NCBI GenBank assembly: GCA_045580005.1
Contig: JAZNMZ010000066.1
Location: 1-10,076 of the forward strand
From: UMGS1052 sp045580005
Lineage (GTDB): Bacteria > Bacillota > Clostridia > Oscillospirales > CAG-382
Direction: 5' to 3'
Length of the DNA stretch: 10,076 nt
Under the pieces are notes generated by a model that ran no database searches, was not told the DNA's origin, and saw only the letters and a list, made by a program, of their open reading frames with translations. The position numbers and the translations under genes are program-made. Below, piece after piece: positions 1-7,700 of this stretch. Each line of letters opens with the position of its first letter. Within the stretch, counting starts at the first letter, position 1.

Positions 1-13
1 TTGCGACGCCGTC

Positions 14-93
14 AATTGACACAGCGGTCAAAGGCCGCAAAAAGCCGAAAGGCTTTAGGGATTTTATAAAATAAAATCCCGCATGTGTCAATT
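14..93. repeat. Nested inverted-repeat element next to yqfD
   Basis: Perfect 10-base inverted repeats, AATTGACACA (14-23) and TGTGTCAATT (84-93), enclose three further hairpins: GCGG/CCGC (24-27 with 35-38), AAAGCC/GGCTTT closed by a GAAA loop on the + strand (41-46 with 51-56), and a perfect 10-bp stem GGGATTTTAT/ATAAAATCCC with a 3-base loop (58-67 with 71-80). A second, mutually exclusive fold pairs 1-5 with 36-40, 8-10 with 33-35 and 16-20 with 27-31. GTCAATTGAC (11-20) is itself a palindrome. There is no obvious target-site duplication outside the outer repeats. It could be a structured leader, a small RNA, a palindromic repeat element or a cluster of terminators. I recognise no named riboswitch core. 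The repeats are plain in the sequence; their function is unknown. Confidence 0.6.
39..56 (-). terminator. Weak terminator or attenuator hairpin downstream of yqfD
   Basis: Read on the minus strand, AAAGCC, a TTTC loop and GGCTTT are followed by TTG, so a short stem runs straight into a tract of five T. Because much of the T tract is used by the stem, this is weak for an intrinsic terminator. It could end the yqfCD message or act as an attenuator for the RNA started near base 84. Confidence 0.35.
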
Positions 94-119
94 ATACCAC
101 ACCCTACATCCTTTTTCAA
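91..119 (-). promoter_or_regulatory. Leftward sigma-A-type promoter at the end of yqfD
   Basis: On the minus strand there is a -35 box TTGAAA (119-114), exactly 17 bases of spacer, and a perfect -10 box TATAAT (96-91) preceded by TGG, which makes an extended -10. The -35 box contains the TGA stop codon of yqfD. The start point should fall near base 84, so the RNA would begin just before the 58-80 hairpin. The gene it drives lies outside the window to the left. In B. subtilis phoH follows yqfD, which would be a natural candidate; that is inference. Confidence 0.65.
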
Positions 120-1309
120 GTATTCGGTTCAGCAAAGTCAAAAGGCACTTCAACACCTATATTTTCTATGCATTCAAGGCTTACGGCAAACTTATAATAT
201 TCGCTTGTGTGTTGTGATGTGTGTTCTTCGTTTAATATCTGCACGCTCTCGAGGTTTTCACGCTTCCACTTTTCATATCTTGACATAAAAATATTATAAG
301 CCTCCTCTTCTGTGATTTGTGTAGTCTCATATACATTTTGTCTGTATGTAATATTTTCGAGATAAAAAGGAAAATTCAGAATATATGGTATGCCTATATT
401 TATCCGCTCGCTGTTTACTTCAATATTCTCTCCTGTAAATACATTCCCCTGACCCGAAAGAGCAAAAGAGTGAGTAAGAATTCTGAAATTTGTTCTGTTA
501 TACTCCTGCACAGTTCTGCAAATATTTTTGTTTTTGCTTACAATGCACACAAAGCGAGGTTGAGTCTTTGCAAAAACGCTCCCCTTGGCGCGGCGTAGAA
601 GCTGTCCCGACGCTCTTGTTTCAAAAAAAGACGAAATGAGAAGCTGTCCCTGCTGTACCACATCTCCGTTTTCCGCTTCTTTGCCGCCGCTATATACATC
701 TATTCTTGATATCACTCCGTCGCATCTTGAAACAATGTTTGAAGTCAGCTTTTTATCGCTCTGATTGTTAGGCGGCACTTCCCTTTCGGTTACCTCAACG
801 ATAGCCTCTGTACCGTTAATATTAAGATGAATCCACGACACATCGTCCTCAGAGAGCAGATAGTCTAGCACAAGCTTTTTTGTGTTTACACCGGGTATAA
901 AGCTACCCTCTCTGATTCCCTGTTCAGAAAGCCGCTCAAGTACCTCCTCCGGAGACTTGTTTACACATCCGACTACTCTTACAGACCAGATTATATTTGA
1001 TAAATAAAAGTTCATGAGAGTGCAAACACATACTGCCGCAAGCAAGCCCTTTCTTTGCAGTATTTTTCTCAAAAATACAACAAGTCCTTCTTCTGAGTAT
1101 GTGTATTCACACGAGCTTTCCTTAAGTATCGGTATAAGCCTTTTAACATCTCGCATAGGACATCTAAACTCTATTTTCTTCTCAGAAAAACTACATCTGC
1201 TAAGTCCCACTTTTTTTATTTCATTAAGTAAAGCAGCTCCTCTGTCACCGCACACATACACACAAAAGTCGGCATATCCGATTATATACCACAAAAGCTT
1301 TCCAATCAT
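116..1309 (-). CDS. yqfD: Sporulation protein YqfD
   Basis: This 397-residue protein matches the YqfD family of mother-cell sporulation membrane proteins. In B. subtilis yqfD is sigma-E-dependent and needed for efficient sporulation; its molecular role is not settled. The N-terminal 80 residues form the family's small alpha/beta region, a membrane segment lies at about residues 88-108, and the rest should be exported across that membrane. The most recognisable stretch starts NIVSRCDGVI (191-200) and continues through a GDVVQQGQLLIS-type segment (about 215-226), which resembles biotinyl-lipoyl or membrane-fusion folds. The ATG at 1309 follows GAGG (1321-1318) at a good distance. The gene starts three bases after the yqfC stop, so the two are almost certainly one transcript with coupled translation. 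Length is normal for the family and no damage is visible. Identification is firm; the biochemical role is not. Confidence 0.92.
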   Translation of the reverse strand: MIGKLLWYIIGYADFCVYVCGDRGAALLNEIKKVGLSRCSFSEKKIEFRCPMRDVKRLIPILKESSCEYTYSEEGLVVFLRKILQRKGLLAAVCVCTLMNFYLSNIIWSVRVVGCVNKSPEEVLERLSEQGIREGSFIPGVNTKKLVLDYLLSEDDVSWIHLNINGTEAIVEVTEREVPPNNQSDKKLTSNIVSRCDGVISRIDVYSGGKEAENGDVVQQGQLLISSFFETRASGQLLRRAKGSVFAKTQPRFVCIVSKNKNICRTVQEYNRTNFRILTHSFALSGQGNVFTGENIEVNSERINIGIPYILNFPFYLENITYRQNVYETTQITEEEAYNIFMSRYEKWKRENLESVQILNEEHTSQHTSEYYKFAVSLECIENIGVEVPFDFAEPNT

Positions 1310-1312
1310 AGC

Positions 1313-1591
1313 TCAGTCCTCAAAAGATATAGCGCTTATTCTTCCGCAGACAATCATTGCATCGTTATTCATCATTTTTACATTTAGCTCACTGCCTGTG
1401 ACAGAGATTCTTCTCTGACGGCAGACAAGCTGTATTTTCTCTCTGTCGTAATGAAGTATTCTGCAGCAGCCCTCAATCGCAAGTTCTCTGTCAGAGTACA
1501 GTTCAAACATCGGAGCACCCACAAGGACATCTATCGGAAGCTCAACTTTTTGTGAAATTTTTGATATAGCTCTTTTTCTGTTATCACTCAA
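1313..1591 (-). CDS. yqfC: Sporulation protein YqfC (YabP/YqfC family)
   Basis: This 92-residue protein fits the YabP/YqfC family, small soluble sporulation proteins encoded just before yqfD in spore-forming Firmicutes. The family signature is visible as SDRELAIEGCCRILHYD (about residues 33-49), followed by strands ending in the ELNV segment (about 68-71) and VCGRI near the C-terminus. The start is TTG at 1591: an in-frame stop lies just upstream, and GGTGA (1602-1598) sits six bases before it. No in-frame ATG is available between that stop and the start of the conserved region. The stop is three bases from the yqfD ATG. In B. subtilis the gene belongs to the sigma-E regulon; a partner role with YqfD is inferred from the constant pairing. 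Confidence 0.88.
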   Translation of the reverse strand: MSDNRKRAISKISQKVELPIDVLVGAPMFELYSDRELAIEGCCRILHYDREKIQLVCRQRRISVTGSELNVKMMNNDAMIVCGRISAISFED

Positions 1592-1613
1592 TGCCGTTCA
1601 CCATAAATATATA

Positions 1614-1642
1614 AATATAAAATCTTTAGTTCAATAATATGA
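1614..1642 (-). promoter_or_regulatory. Possible sigma-E promoter for yqfCD
   Basis: Minus-strand TCATATT (1642-1636) matches the B. subtilis sigma-E -35 consensus (K-M-ATATT). Fourteen bases further on, TTTATATT (1621-1614) matches about four of the seven informative positions of the -10 consensus CATACAnT. Placement fits a short leader before the TTG start. The very AT-rich 66-base divergent region makes chance matches likely, and I could not resolve a matching promoter for ylbJ on the other strand. Confidence 0.3.
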
Positions 1643-1657
1643 AAGGTAGGGATAAAT

Positions 1658-2569
1658 ATGCTTTTTGCAATAAAGGTTGCACTGAAACTTTTTTGCACTA
1701 TCGGCTTGGCTATAATTGTTCTTACAAACGCTGTCACTGTGAAAGAAAGTATTCTCAGCACACTTTCAAGGTGTCTATACAGTCTTTTGCCGAGCATTTT
1801 TCCGATGATGATAATAGCACCTCTAATTGCTGCAGAACTAAGCAAAGCAAAAGGCAGAATGCTTGATTTTATAACAAAGTTTTTTGGTGTTTCAAAGAAT
1901 TTGTTTCCTTCATTTCTGGTTGGATGCATATGCGGTTACCCGATACCCGCAACAATTATAAAAGAGCAGTATCTCGGTAGATCTACAAGCAAGTGCAATG
2001 CAGAATACGCAATTTGTCTCTTCAACAACACAAGTCCTGCTTTTATTATTTCGTATATCGGCGGAGTTGTATTCGGCTCGCTGAGCCTTGGCATTCTCCT
2101 GTATATGTCTCAGCTTTTATCTGTGTGCATTCTCAGCCGCATTTTCATAAAAAGAGAAACACAAATCGTCTCACCTACCAATATTAAGTACGACTTTCCT
2201 ACAACCGTGCGGAAAAGCACATATTCCTTCATAGAAATTTGCGCTTTTATTGCGGTGTTCTCTTTGTTAGCGGATATTATGATAAAGCTCACAGGGCTTA
2301 GAGGAAATGCAGCAGTAATACTCACAGGAATGATAGAAATAACAAAGGGGCTATCTTACATAACAACGCACTCTATTTTATCACAGATACTCGCTTGTAT
2401 GCTTACGAGTATGTCCGGAGTTTCTGTATATTTTCAGATATCAAGCATAATAAAAGACACAAATTTATCAATAAAAAAATACTTATATGTAAGAGTTCTT
2501 ATATTTATACTCACATTGCTTTTATTTCTTCCAATGAGCATAATACTTGACAAACAAAATATATTCTGA
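1658..2569 (+). CDS. ylbJ: Sporulation membrane protein YlbJ (SpoVV), dipicolinate transporter
   Basis: This is a polytopic membrane protein of 303 residues belonging to the YlbJ group of nucleoside-transporter Gate-domain proteins. In B. subtilis YlbJ was renamed SpoVV: it is made under sigma-E, sits in the outer forespore membrane and carries dipicolinic acid from the mother cell toward the forespore. Visible hallmarks are CGYP (92-95), NNTSP (123-127) with hydrophobic surroundings, GMIEITKGL (224-232) and SMSGVSVYFQ (251-260), giving the two related halves of the family. Hydrophobic segments lie near 4-24, 41-60, 83-100, 127-163, 188-210 and 275-297. The ATG at 1658 follows AAAGGTAGGG. The protein is about 100 residues shorter than the roughly 400-residue B. 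subtilis protein, apparently from shorter loops and tail, since both Gate halves are present. It is divergent from yqfCD and starts a run of three rightward genes. Confidence 0.85.
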   Translation: MLFAIKVALKLFCTIGLAIIVLTNAVTVKESILSTLSRCLYSLLPSIFPMMIIAPLIAAELSKAKGRMLDFITKFFGVSKNLFPSFLVGCICGYPIPATIIKEQYLGRSTSKCNAEYAICLFNNTSPAFIISYIGGVVFGSLSLGILLYMSQLLSVCILSRIFIKRETQIVSPTNIKYDFPTTVRKSTYSFIEICAFIAVFSLLADIMIKLTGLRGNAAVILTGMIEITKGLSYITTHSILSQILACMLTSMSGVSVYFQISSIIKDTNLSIKKYLYVRVLIFILTLLLFLPMSIILDKQNIF

Positions 2570-2605
2570 TACCATAATATATAACAACACGAAAAAGGAA
2601 TAAAT

Positions 2606-3073
2606 ATGAAAAACACTGCTTTATGCTACATAGAAAAAGATGGCAAGTATCTTATGCTTCACCGCAACAAAAAGACCTGTGACGAAAACAAAGATAAATG
2701 GATTGGTATCGGTGGAAAATTCAATGATAAAGAAAGTCCCGAGGATTGCGCTGTACGCGAGGTTTACGAGGAAACGGGACTTACACTTTTGTCGCTGAAG
2801 TACAGAGCTATAATCACTTTTGTTTCTGATGAATACGAAACAGAATATATGCACCTTTTCACATCGGACTGTTTCACAGGAAATATTTCCGAATGCGATG
2901 AGGGTACTCTTGAATGGATAGACAAAGAACGGCTTTATAGCCTTACCTTATGGGAGGGTGACAAAATCTTTCTTGACAAAATAAGAGATGATAGTCCTTT
3001 CTTTTCTCTCAAGCTGTGTTACAACAGAGATAATCTTACACAAGCGTATCTTGACCGAAAAAGAATAAGATAA
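2606..3073 (+). CDS. Nudix hydrolase, MutT-like
   Basis: This 155-residue protein carries a complete Nudix box at residues 37-59: G37, E43, R51-E52-V53, E55-E56 and G58-L59 match G-x5-E-x7-REU-x-EE-x-GU exactly. These residues bind the metal ion that cleaves a nucleoside diphosphate linked to another group. The N-terminus (TALCYIEKDGKYLMLHR) and the box context resemble clostridial proteins annotated as 8-oxo-dGTP diphosphatases, which clear oxidised nucleotides. Substrate cannot be read from sequence, so dNTPs or other nucleotide derivatives remain possible. The ATG follows AAGGA by seven bases. The gene lies 36 bases after ylbJ with no terminator between, so at least part of its transcription probably comes through ylbJ. 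Confidence 0.9.
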   Translation: MKNTALCYIEKDGKYLMLHRNKKTCDENKDKWIGIGGKFNDKESPEDCAVREVYEETGLTLLSLKYRAIITFVSDEYETEYMHLFTSDCFTGNISECDEGTLEWIDKERLYSLTLWEGDKIFLDKIRDDSPFFSLKLCYNRDNLTQAYLDRKRIR

Positions 3074-3139
3074 GTGTCTGTATTACAGTTGCAACAAAAA
3101 CTATTAAATCTGCAAACAAATTTCTATTGGAGCGTTATT

Positions 3140-3811
3140 ATGACAGCAAAATTATTCATTCAAGCAATAACTAAATTTATATTAGGTGTTGTTCTTGTCG
3201 GATTGTTGATATTCTTGCCTGCAGGTACTTTTTCGTTTATGAACGGTTGGTTATTCATGGCAATTATGTTTATACCCATGCTCATTGCCGGGGTTTTAAT
3301 GATGTTCAAAAACCCTGAACTCTTGAAAAAACGCCTTGGCGCAAAAGAAACACAAAAAGAACAGATTCTTGTTATAAAACTTAGCGCAATTATGTTTTTT
3401 GTAGGCTTTATTGTTGCTGGACTTGAATTTCGTTTTGGTTGGAACACCTTACCAAACGGTATTACAATAGGTGCTGCATTAATATTTCTCGCAGCATATA
3501 TTCTCTATGCAGAAGTGCTGAGAGAAAACATATACCTCAGCCGCACTGTTGGGTTACAAGAAAATCAAATAGTCATCGATACAGGGCTGTACGGCATTGT
3601 AAGACATCCAATGTACAGTGCAACATTGCTTTTATTTTTATCAACGCCTATCGTGTTGGGTTCGCTGTATTCATTTCTGGTTTTTCTTTTGTATCCATTT
3701 ATAATCGCTATGAGAATAAAAAACGAGGAAAAGTTTCTCAAGAAAGAACTTGACGGTTATGCCAAATATATGCAAAAAGTCAAATATCGCTTGATACCGT
3801 ATGTTTGGTAA
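3140..3811 (+). CDS. Isoprenylcysteine carboxyl methyltransferase-like membrane protein
   Basis: This 223-residue membrane protein has the C-terminal pattern of the ICMT/PEMT methyltransferase families: RHPMY (155-159), a hydrophobic stretch, EE (196-197), GYAKY (206-210) and the ending YRLIPYVW. In the family these elements bind S-adenosylmethionine at the membrane face. Hydrophobic segments are at about 10-30, 36-56, 80-96, 108-125 and 162-192. Eukaryotic ICMT methylates prenylated cysteines; bacterial homologues mostly have no known substrate, so lipid or small-molecule methylation is equally possible. I chose ATG 3140 because GGAG lies eight bases ahead of it. A GTG at 3074, abutting the Nudix stop, would add 22 residues of polar, non-family sequence and lacks a clear ribosome site. 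It is the last gene of the ylbJ run, ending 38 bases before a strong terminator. Confidence 0.82.
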   Translation: MTAKLFIQAITKFILGVVLVGLLIFLPAGTFSFMNGWLFMAIMFIPMLIAGVLMMFKNPELLKKRLGAKETQKEQILVIKLSAIMFFVGFIVAGLEFRFGWNTLPNGITIGAALIFLAAYILYAEVLRENIYLSRTVGLQENQIVIDTGLYGIVRHPMYSATLLLFLSTPIVLGSLYSFLVFLLYPFIIAMRIKNEEKFLKKELDGYAKYMQKVKYRLIPYVW

Positions 3812-3848
3812 TATTAAATTTTCTTCATATCAGGTCAATAAAGCATAC

Positions 3849-3881
3849 AAAAAAAGACTGCTGTCACAGCAGTCTTTTTTT
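3849..3881. terminator. Bidirectional intrinsic terminator
   Basis: GACTGCTG (3856-3863), a TCA loop and CAGCAGTC (3867-3874) form a perfect 8-bp stem flanked by seven A on the left and seven T on the right. It therefore ends both the rightward ylbJ-Nudix-ICMT run and the leftward lipoprotein-rnhA run. The rnhA stop codon (3882-3880) overlaps its edge. Confidence 0.92.
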
Positions 3882-4326
3882 ATTCTTCGGACAAAAATTT
3901 ATCCGCTTCTGTTGTTGCAAGAATGTCACATCGCTCGTTTTCGGGATGACCGTCGTGACCTTTTACCCAATGGTATAACACTTCGTGATACTCTGCAAGT
4001 TCAAGCAGCTTTTCCCACAAATCCGGATTAAGAGCTGGAGAATTATCGCTTTTTTTCCAGCCTCTTTTGCGCCAGCCCTCTGCCCAGCCTTTTGAGAGGC
4101 CGTCTATCACATATTTCGAGTCGCTGTAAAGATTCACCTTACACTTTTCCTTGAGCCCGGAAAGACCCATTATAGCAGCTGTAAGCTCCATGCGGTTGTT
4201 TGTAGTTTCGCGTTCACCGCCAGAGATTTCTTTTTTTATGCCGTTATATTCGAGAATTACTCCCCAGCCGCCTCTGCCGGGATTGTCCCTGCAGGCTCCG
4301 TCTGTATAAATATTTACCGTTTTCAT
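3880..4326 (-). CDS. rnhA: Ribonuclease HI
   Basis: This 148-residue enzyme cleaves the RNA strand of RNA-DNA hybrids, removing R-loops and primer RNA in the cytoplasm. The whole catalytic set is present: D9 in YTDGAC, E47 in NNRMELTA, D69 in YSDSKYV, H124 in VKGHDGHPENERCD and D134 in the same block. It also has the basic Trp-rich handle region (GWAEGWRKRGWKK, about 80-92) used for hybrid binding. Length and order match Escherichia coli RNase HI. Two adjacent ATG codons occur at 4329 and 4326; 4326 lies seven bases from AAAGG (4338-4334), so I prefer it, though 4329 would add only one Met. That ribosome site lies inside the last codons of the upstream lipoprotein gene, only a few bases away, so translation is probably coupled. 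Confidence 0.95.
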   Translation of the reverse strand: MKTVNIYTDGACRDNPGRGGWGVILEYNGIKKEISGGERETTNNRMELTAAIMGLSGLKEKCKVNLYSDSKYVIDGLSKGWAEGWRKRGWKKSDNSPALNPDLWEKLLELAEYHEVLYHWVKGHDGHPENERCDILATTEADKFLSEE

Positions 4327-4330
4327 CATA

Positions 4331-4675
4331 TTACCTTTGCTCCTGTGATACATTATCGCTGAAAAAGCTCTCTGGGTCGTTTATTTTTGAATAAACCGCC
4401 TTGCCGATAACAAGATTTCCTTCTTCTGTCACCGAAAAATCAAAAGTCATAGCATCCTGCAAAGAATCCTCGGAATACATAGTAATCTTTCTGCCCTCGA
4501 TAACATAACGAGAAGTACTGACAAGCTTACCGTTCTTGTATATGTATCCATCATCGCTAAATTCATAAAGATCATTAAAAAGAGTGTACAGTCCAGAAAT
4601 ACTATCAGGAGTTTCAGGTGCTGAGCACGAGCAAAGCATGCATACTGTCAAAAGTGTGCAAATAAATCTTTTCAT
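4331..4675 (-). CDS. Small predicted lipoprotein of unknown function
   Basis: This 114-residue protein begins with a lipoprotein-type signal: a short basic start (MKR), a hydrophobic core to about residue 14, and a lipobox LCSC with the acylated cysteine at residue 17. The mature part is about 97 residues, rich in alternating hydrophobic and polar residues (DDGYIYKNGKLVSTSRYVI, about 41-59), suggesting a small all-beta, possibly lipocalin-like domain of the sort common in clostridial lipoproteins. I do not recognise a named family. The ATG at 4675 follows GGGG by seven bases. It is preceded by the nifJ terminator and followed at once by rnhA. No convincing promoter is visible between that terminator and the start, so readthrough or a weak promoter within the terminator region must supply it. 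Its association with rnhA may be positional only. Confidence 0.7.
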   Translation of the reverse strand: MKRFICTLLTVCMLCSCSAPETPDSISGLYTLFNDLYEFSDDGYIYKNGKLVSTSRYVIEGRKITMYSEDSLQDAMTFDFSVTEEGNLVIGKAVYSKINDPESFFSDNVSQEQR

Positions 4676-4699
4676 ATCATATCCCCAAAGTCAGTTTTT

Positions 4700-4734
4700 A
4701 AAAAACTCTGCCCACCGGTAAGGCAAGGCAGAGT
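4700..4734 (-). terminator. Intrinsic terminator of nifJ
   Basis: On the minus strand ACTCTGCC (4734-4727), a 14-base loop and GGCAGAGT (4712-4705) form a perfect 8-bp stem followed by T residues (4704-4700). It starts 16 bases after the nifJ stop and lies just ahead of the lipoprotein gene. The right-reading side also ends in CTTTT but has no gene to serve. Confidence 0.82.
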
Positions 4735-4750
4735 CTTTTATTATGACAAC

Positions 4751-7700
4751 TTATTTATAAAGTTCTGTGAACTTAACAAGTCTTTCATACTTAGCTTTTG
4801 CGTTCTGTTCAGCCTTAGCGAAGAGTTCCTCAGCTCTTTCGGGGAACATCTGAGCAAGACGAGCATAACGAGTTTCGCTCTTGATGAAGTCAACATAGTT
4901 TGCTGTAGGCTCCTTGGAGTCGAGTGTGAATGCGCTCTTTCCTTCAGCCTTGAGTGCAGGATTATATCTGAACATCTGCCAGTAACCTGCTTCAACAGCC
5001 TTCTTCATTTCGAGCTGGCAGTTAACCATACCGCCCTTAACACCGTGCATTTCACAAGGTGCGTAGCCGATGATGATAGAAGGTCCTGGATATGCTTCAG
5101 CTTCTGTCATAGCCTTGAGTGTCTGATTCATATCAGCGCCCATAGCAATCTGAGCTACATATACATAACCATAGGACATTGCGATTTCAGCAAGGTTTTT
5201 CTTGCCGATAGCCTTACCTGCAGCTGCGAACTGAGCAACCTGTCCGAGGTTGGATGCCTTGGAAGCCTGTCCGCCTGTGTTGGAGTAAACTTCTGTGTCG
5301 AATACCATGATGTTAACATCTTCGCCGGAAGCAAGAACATGGTCAAGACCGCCAAATCCAATATCGTAAGCCCAACCGTCACCACCGAAGATCCATACAG
5401 ACTTCTTGGAGAGGTAGTCCTTTTCAGCAAGTATCTTAGCGCAGTGCTCGCACTTGTCTGCAACCTTTTCAAGTTCAGCAATAAGAGCCTCTGTTGCAGG
5501 TGTATTTTCCTTGCCGTCGTTCTGAGTTGCAAGGTACTTTTCGGCAGCAGCCTTAAGCTCTGCAGAAGCGTTTTCGTTTGTAAGAATCTCTTCAACATAG
5601 CTGATGAGTCTTGCACGGATTGTCTTCTGACCGAGGTACATACCGAGACCGTGCTCTGCGTTGTCTTCGAAGAGTGAGTTAGCCCAAGCAGGACCCTTAC
5701 CTGTTTCCTTATTTACTGTATAAGGAGTTGCAGGAGCGGAACCACCCCAGATTGAAGAACAACCTGTTGCGTTGGAGATGTACATTCTCTCACCAAACAG
5801 CTGAGTGATAAGGCGTGCATAAGATGTTTCTGCACATCCTGCGCAAGAGCCTGAGAACTCAAGCAGAGGCTGCTTGAACTGGCTGCCCTTAACAGTGTTA
5901 TTGATGATTTCAGGCTTTTCAGATACATTAGCAACAGCATAATCGAACGCTTCCTGCTGGTCGAGCTGAGTAGCCTGAGCTGTCATTTCGATAGCCTTCT
6001 TTTCGGGTGTGCCATCCTTCTCTGCCTTAGCAGTAACAGGACAAGCCTTAACACAAAGCGTACAACCCATACAGTCGAGAGGGCTGATTGCCATTGTAAA
6101 CTTATATTCTGTCTTGATAACAGGCTTTGCTGTGAACTTAGTGGAAGCGGGAGCCTTAGCTGCTTCTTCCTCTGTCATAGCGAAAGGACGGATAGCTGCA
6201 TGAGGACAAACGAACGCACAGTTGTTACACTGGATACAGTTTTCTTCATGCCATACGGGAACAGAGATTGCAACTCCGCGCTTTTCGTATGCTGCAGTAC
6301 CCTGAGGCATTGTGCCGTCTGCGATATCCTTGAATGCAGATACAGGAAGTGCATCACCGTTCATCTTGGATACAGGCTCAACGATTGTGTTAACAAAGTC
6401 AACGAGATCCTTGCGTTCACCTGTAACAAGTGTCTTATCTTCAACAACCTGAATGTTCTTCCACTCAGAAGGGACCTTAACTTCAACCATAGCGTTAGCG
6501 CCGGCGTCAATAGCCTTGTAGTTGAGTTCAACGATAGCTTCGCCCTTCTTGATGTAGGACTTGTATGCCATCTTCTTCATATAGTCAACAGCTTCGTCCT
6601 TGGGAAGAATGTTTGCAAGAGCAAAGAATGCAGACTGAAGTACTGTGTTCTTAACCTTTGCGTTACCGATCTGCTTAGCAGCAATGCTTGTTGCGTCGAT
6701 AATATAGAATTTGATGTCATTGTTAGCGATATATGACTTAACATCAGCAGGAAGATGAGCATCAAGGTCATCCTGTGTCCACTGACAGTCGAGCATAAAT
6801 GTACCGCCGGGCTTAACATCCTGTACAATCTTGTATCCCTTGAGGATATAAGATGAGTTGTGACAAGCAACAAAGTCAGCCTTCGTGATATAGTAGGGAG
6901 ATTTGATCACCTTATCGCCGAAGCGGAGATGAGAAATTGTGATACCGCCTGTCTTCTTTGAGTCATACTGGAAGTATGCCTGGATGAACTTATCAGTGTG
7001 GTCACCGATAATCTTGATTGAGTTCTTGTTTGCACCAACTGTACCGTCGCCGCCGAGACCCCAGAACTTGCAGGAAACTGTGCCTGCTGCAGCTGTGTCA
7101 GGAACTGCCTTTTCTTCGAGAGAAAGACCTGTAACATCGTCAACAATACCAATAGTGAAGTTAGCCTTAGGCTCATCGAGCTTGAGGTTCTCATACACTG
7201 CAAAAATGCTTGCAGGAGGAGTATCCTTCGAGCCGAGACCGTAACGACCGCCCACGACCTTGGCAGAAACGCCCTGAGTAGCAAGAGCTGTAACAACATC
7301 GAGATACAAGGGTTCGCCGAGAGAGCCGGGTTCCTTGGTTCTGTCAAGAACTGCAATCTTCTTGGCTGTTGCGGGAATAGCCTTAACGAGTCTGTCTGCT
7401 GCAAAAGGTCTATAGAGTCTAACCTTGATAAGACCAACCTTTTCGCCGTGAGCGTTGAGGTAGTCAATAACTTCTTCTGTAACATCACAAACAGAGCCCA
7501 TAGCAATGATCACTCTGTCTGCATCGGGAGCGCCATAGTAGTTAAAGAGCTTGTAATCTGTGCCGATCTTAGCGTTAACCTTGTCCATATATTCTTCAAC
7601 AATTGCAGGAAGTGCATCATAGTATCTGTTGCAGGCTTCTCTGTGCTGGAAGAAGATGTCACCGTTTTCTGCAGAACCGCGGAGAACGGGGTGCTCAGGG

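Noticed and set aside
64..84. Six-codon reading frame starting at the predicted transcript start (minus strand, ATG at 84)
   Set aside because: It has no ribosome binding site, lies wholly within a hairpin, and its length is well within chance.
14..93. The left-edge inverted repeats as a miniature transposable element
   Set aside because: No target-site duplication flanks the 10-base repeats, and a second copy cannot be seen in this window.
2547..2581. TTGACA (2547-2552) and CATAATATA (2573-2581) between ylbJ and the Nudix gene, as a separate promoter
   Set aside because: The distance from TTGACA to CATAAT is 20 bases, too long for sigma-A, and the AC needed for a sigma-K reading is only 15 bases from the -10. 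Both are probably chance matches in AT-rich DNA.
3074..3139. GTG start of the ICMT-like gene directly after the Nudix stop
   Set aside because: It adds 22 polar residues outside the family pattern and lacks a clear ribosome site, whereas ATG 3140 has GGAG at the right distance.
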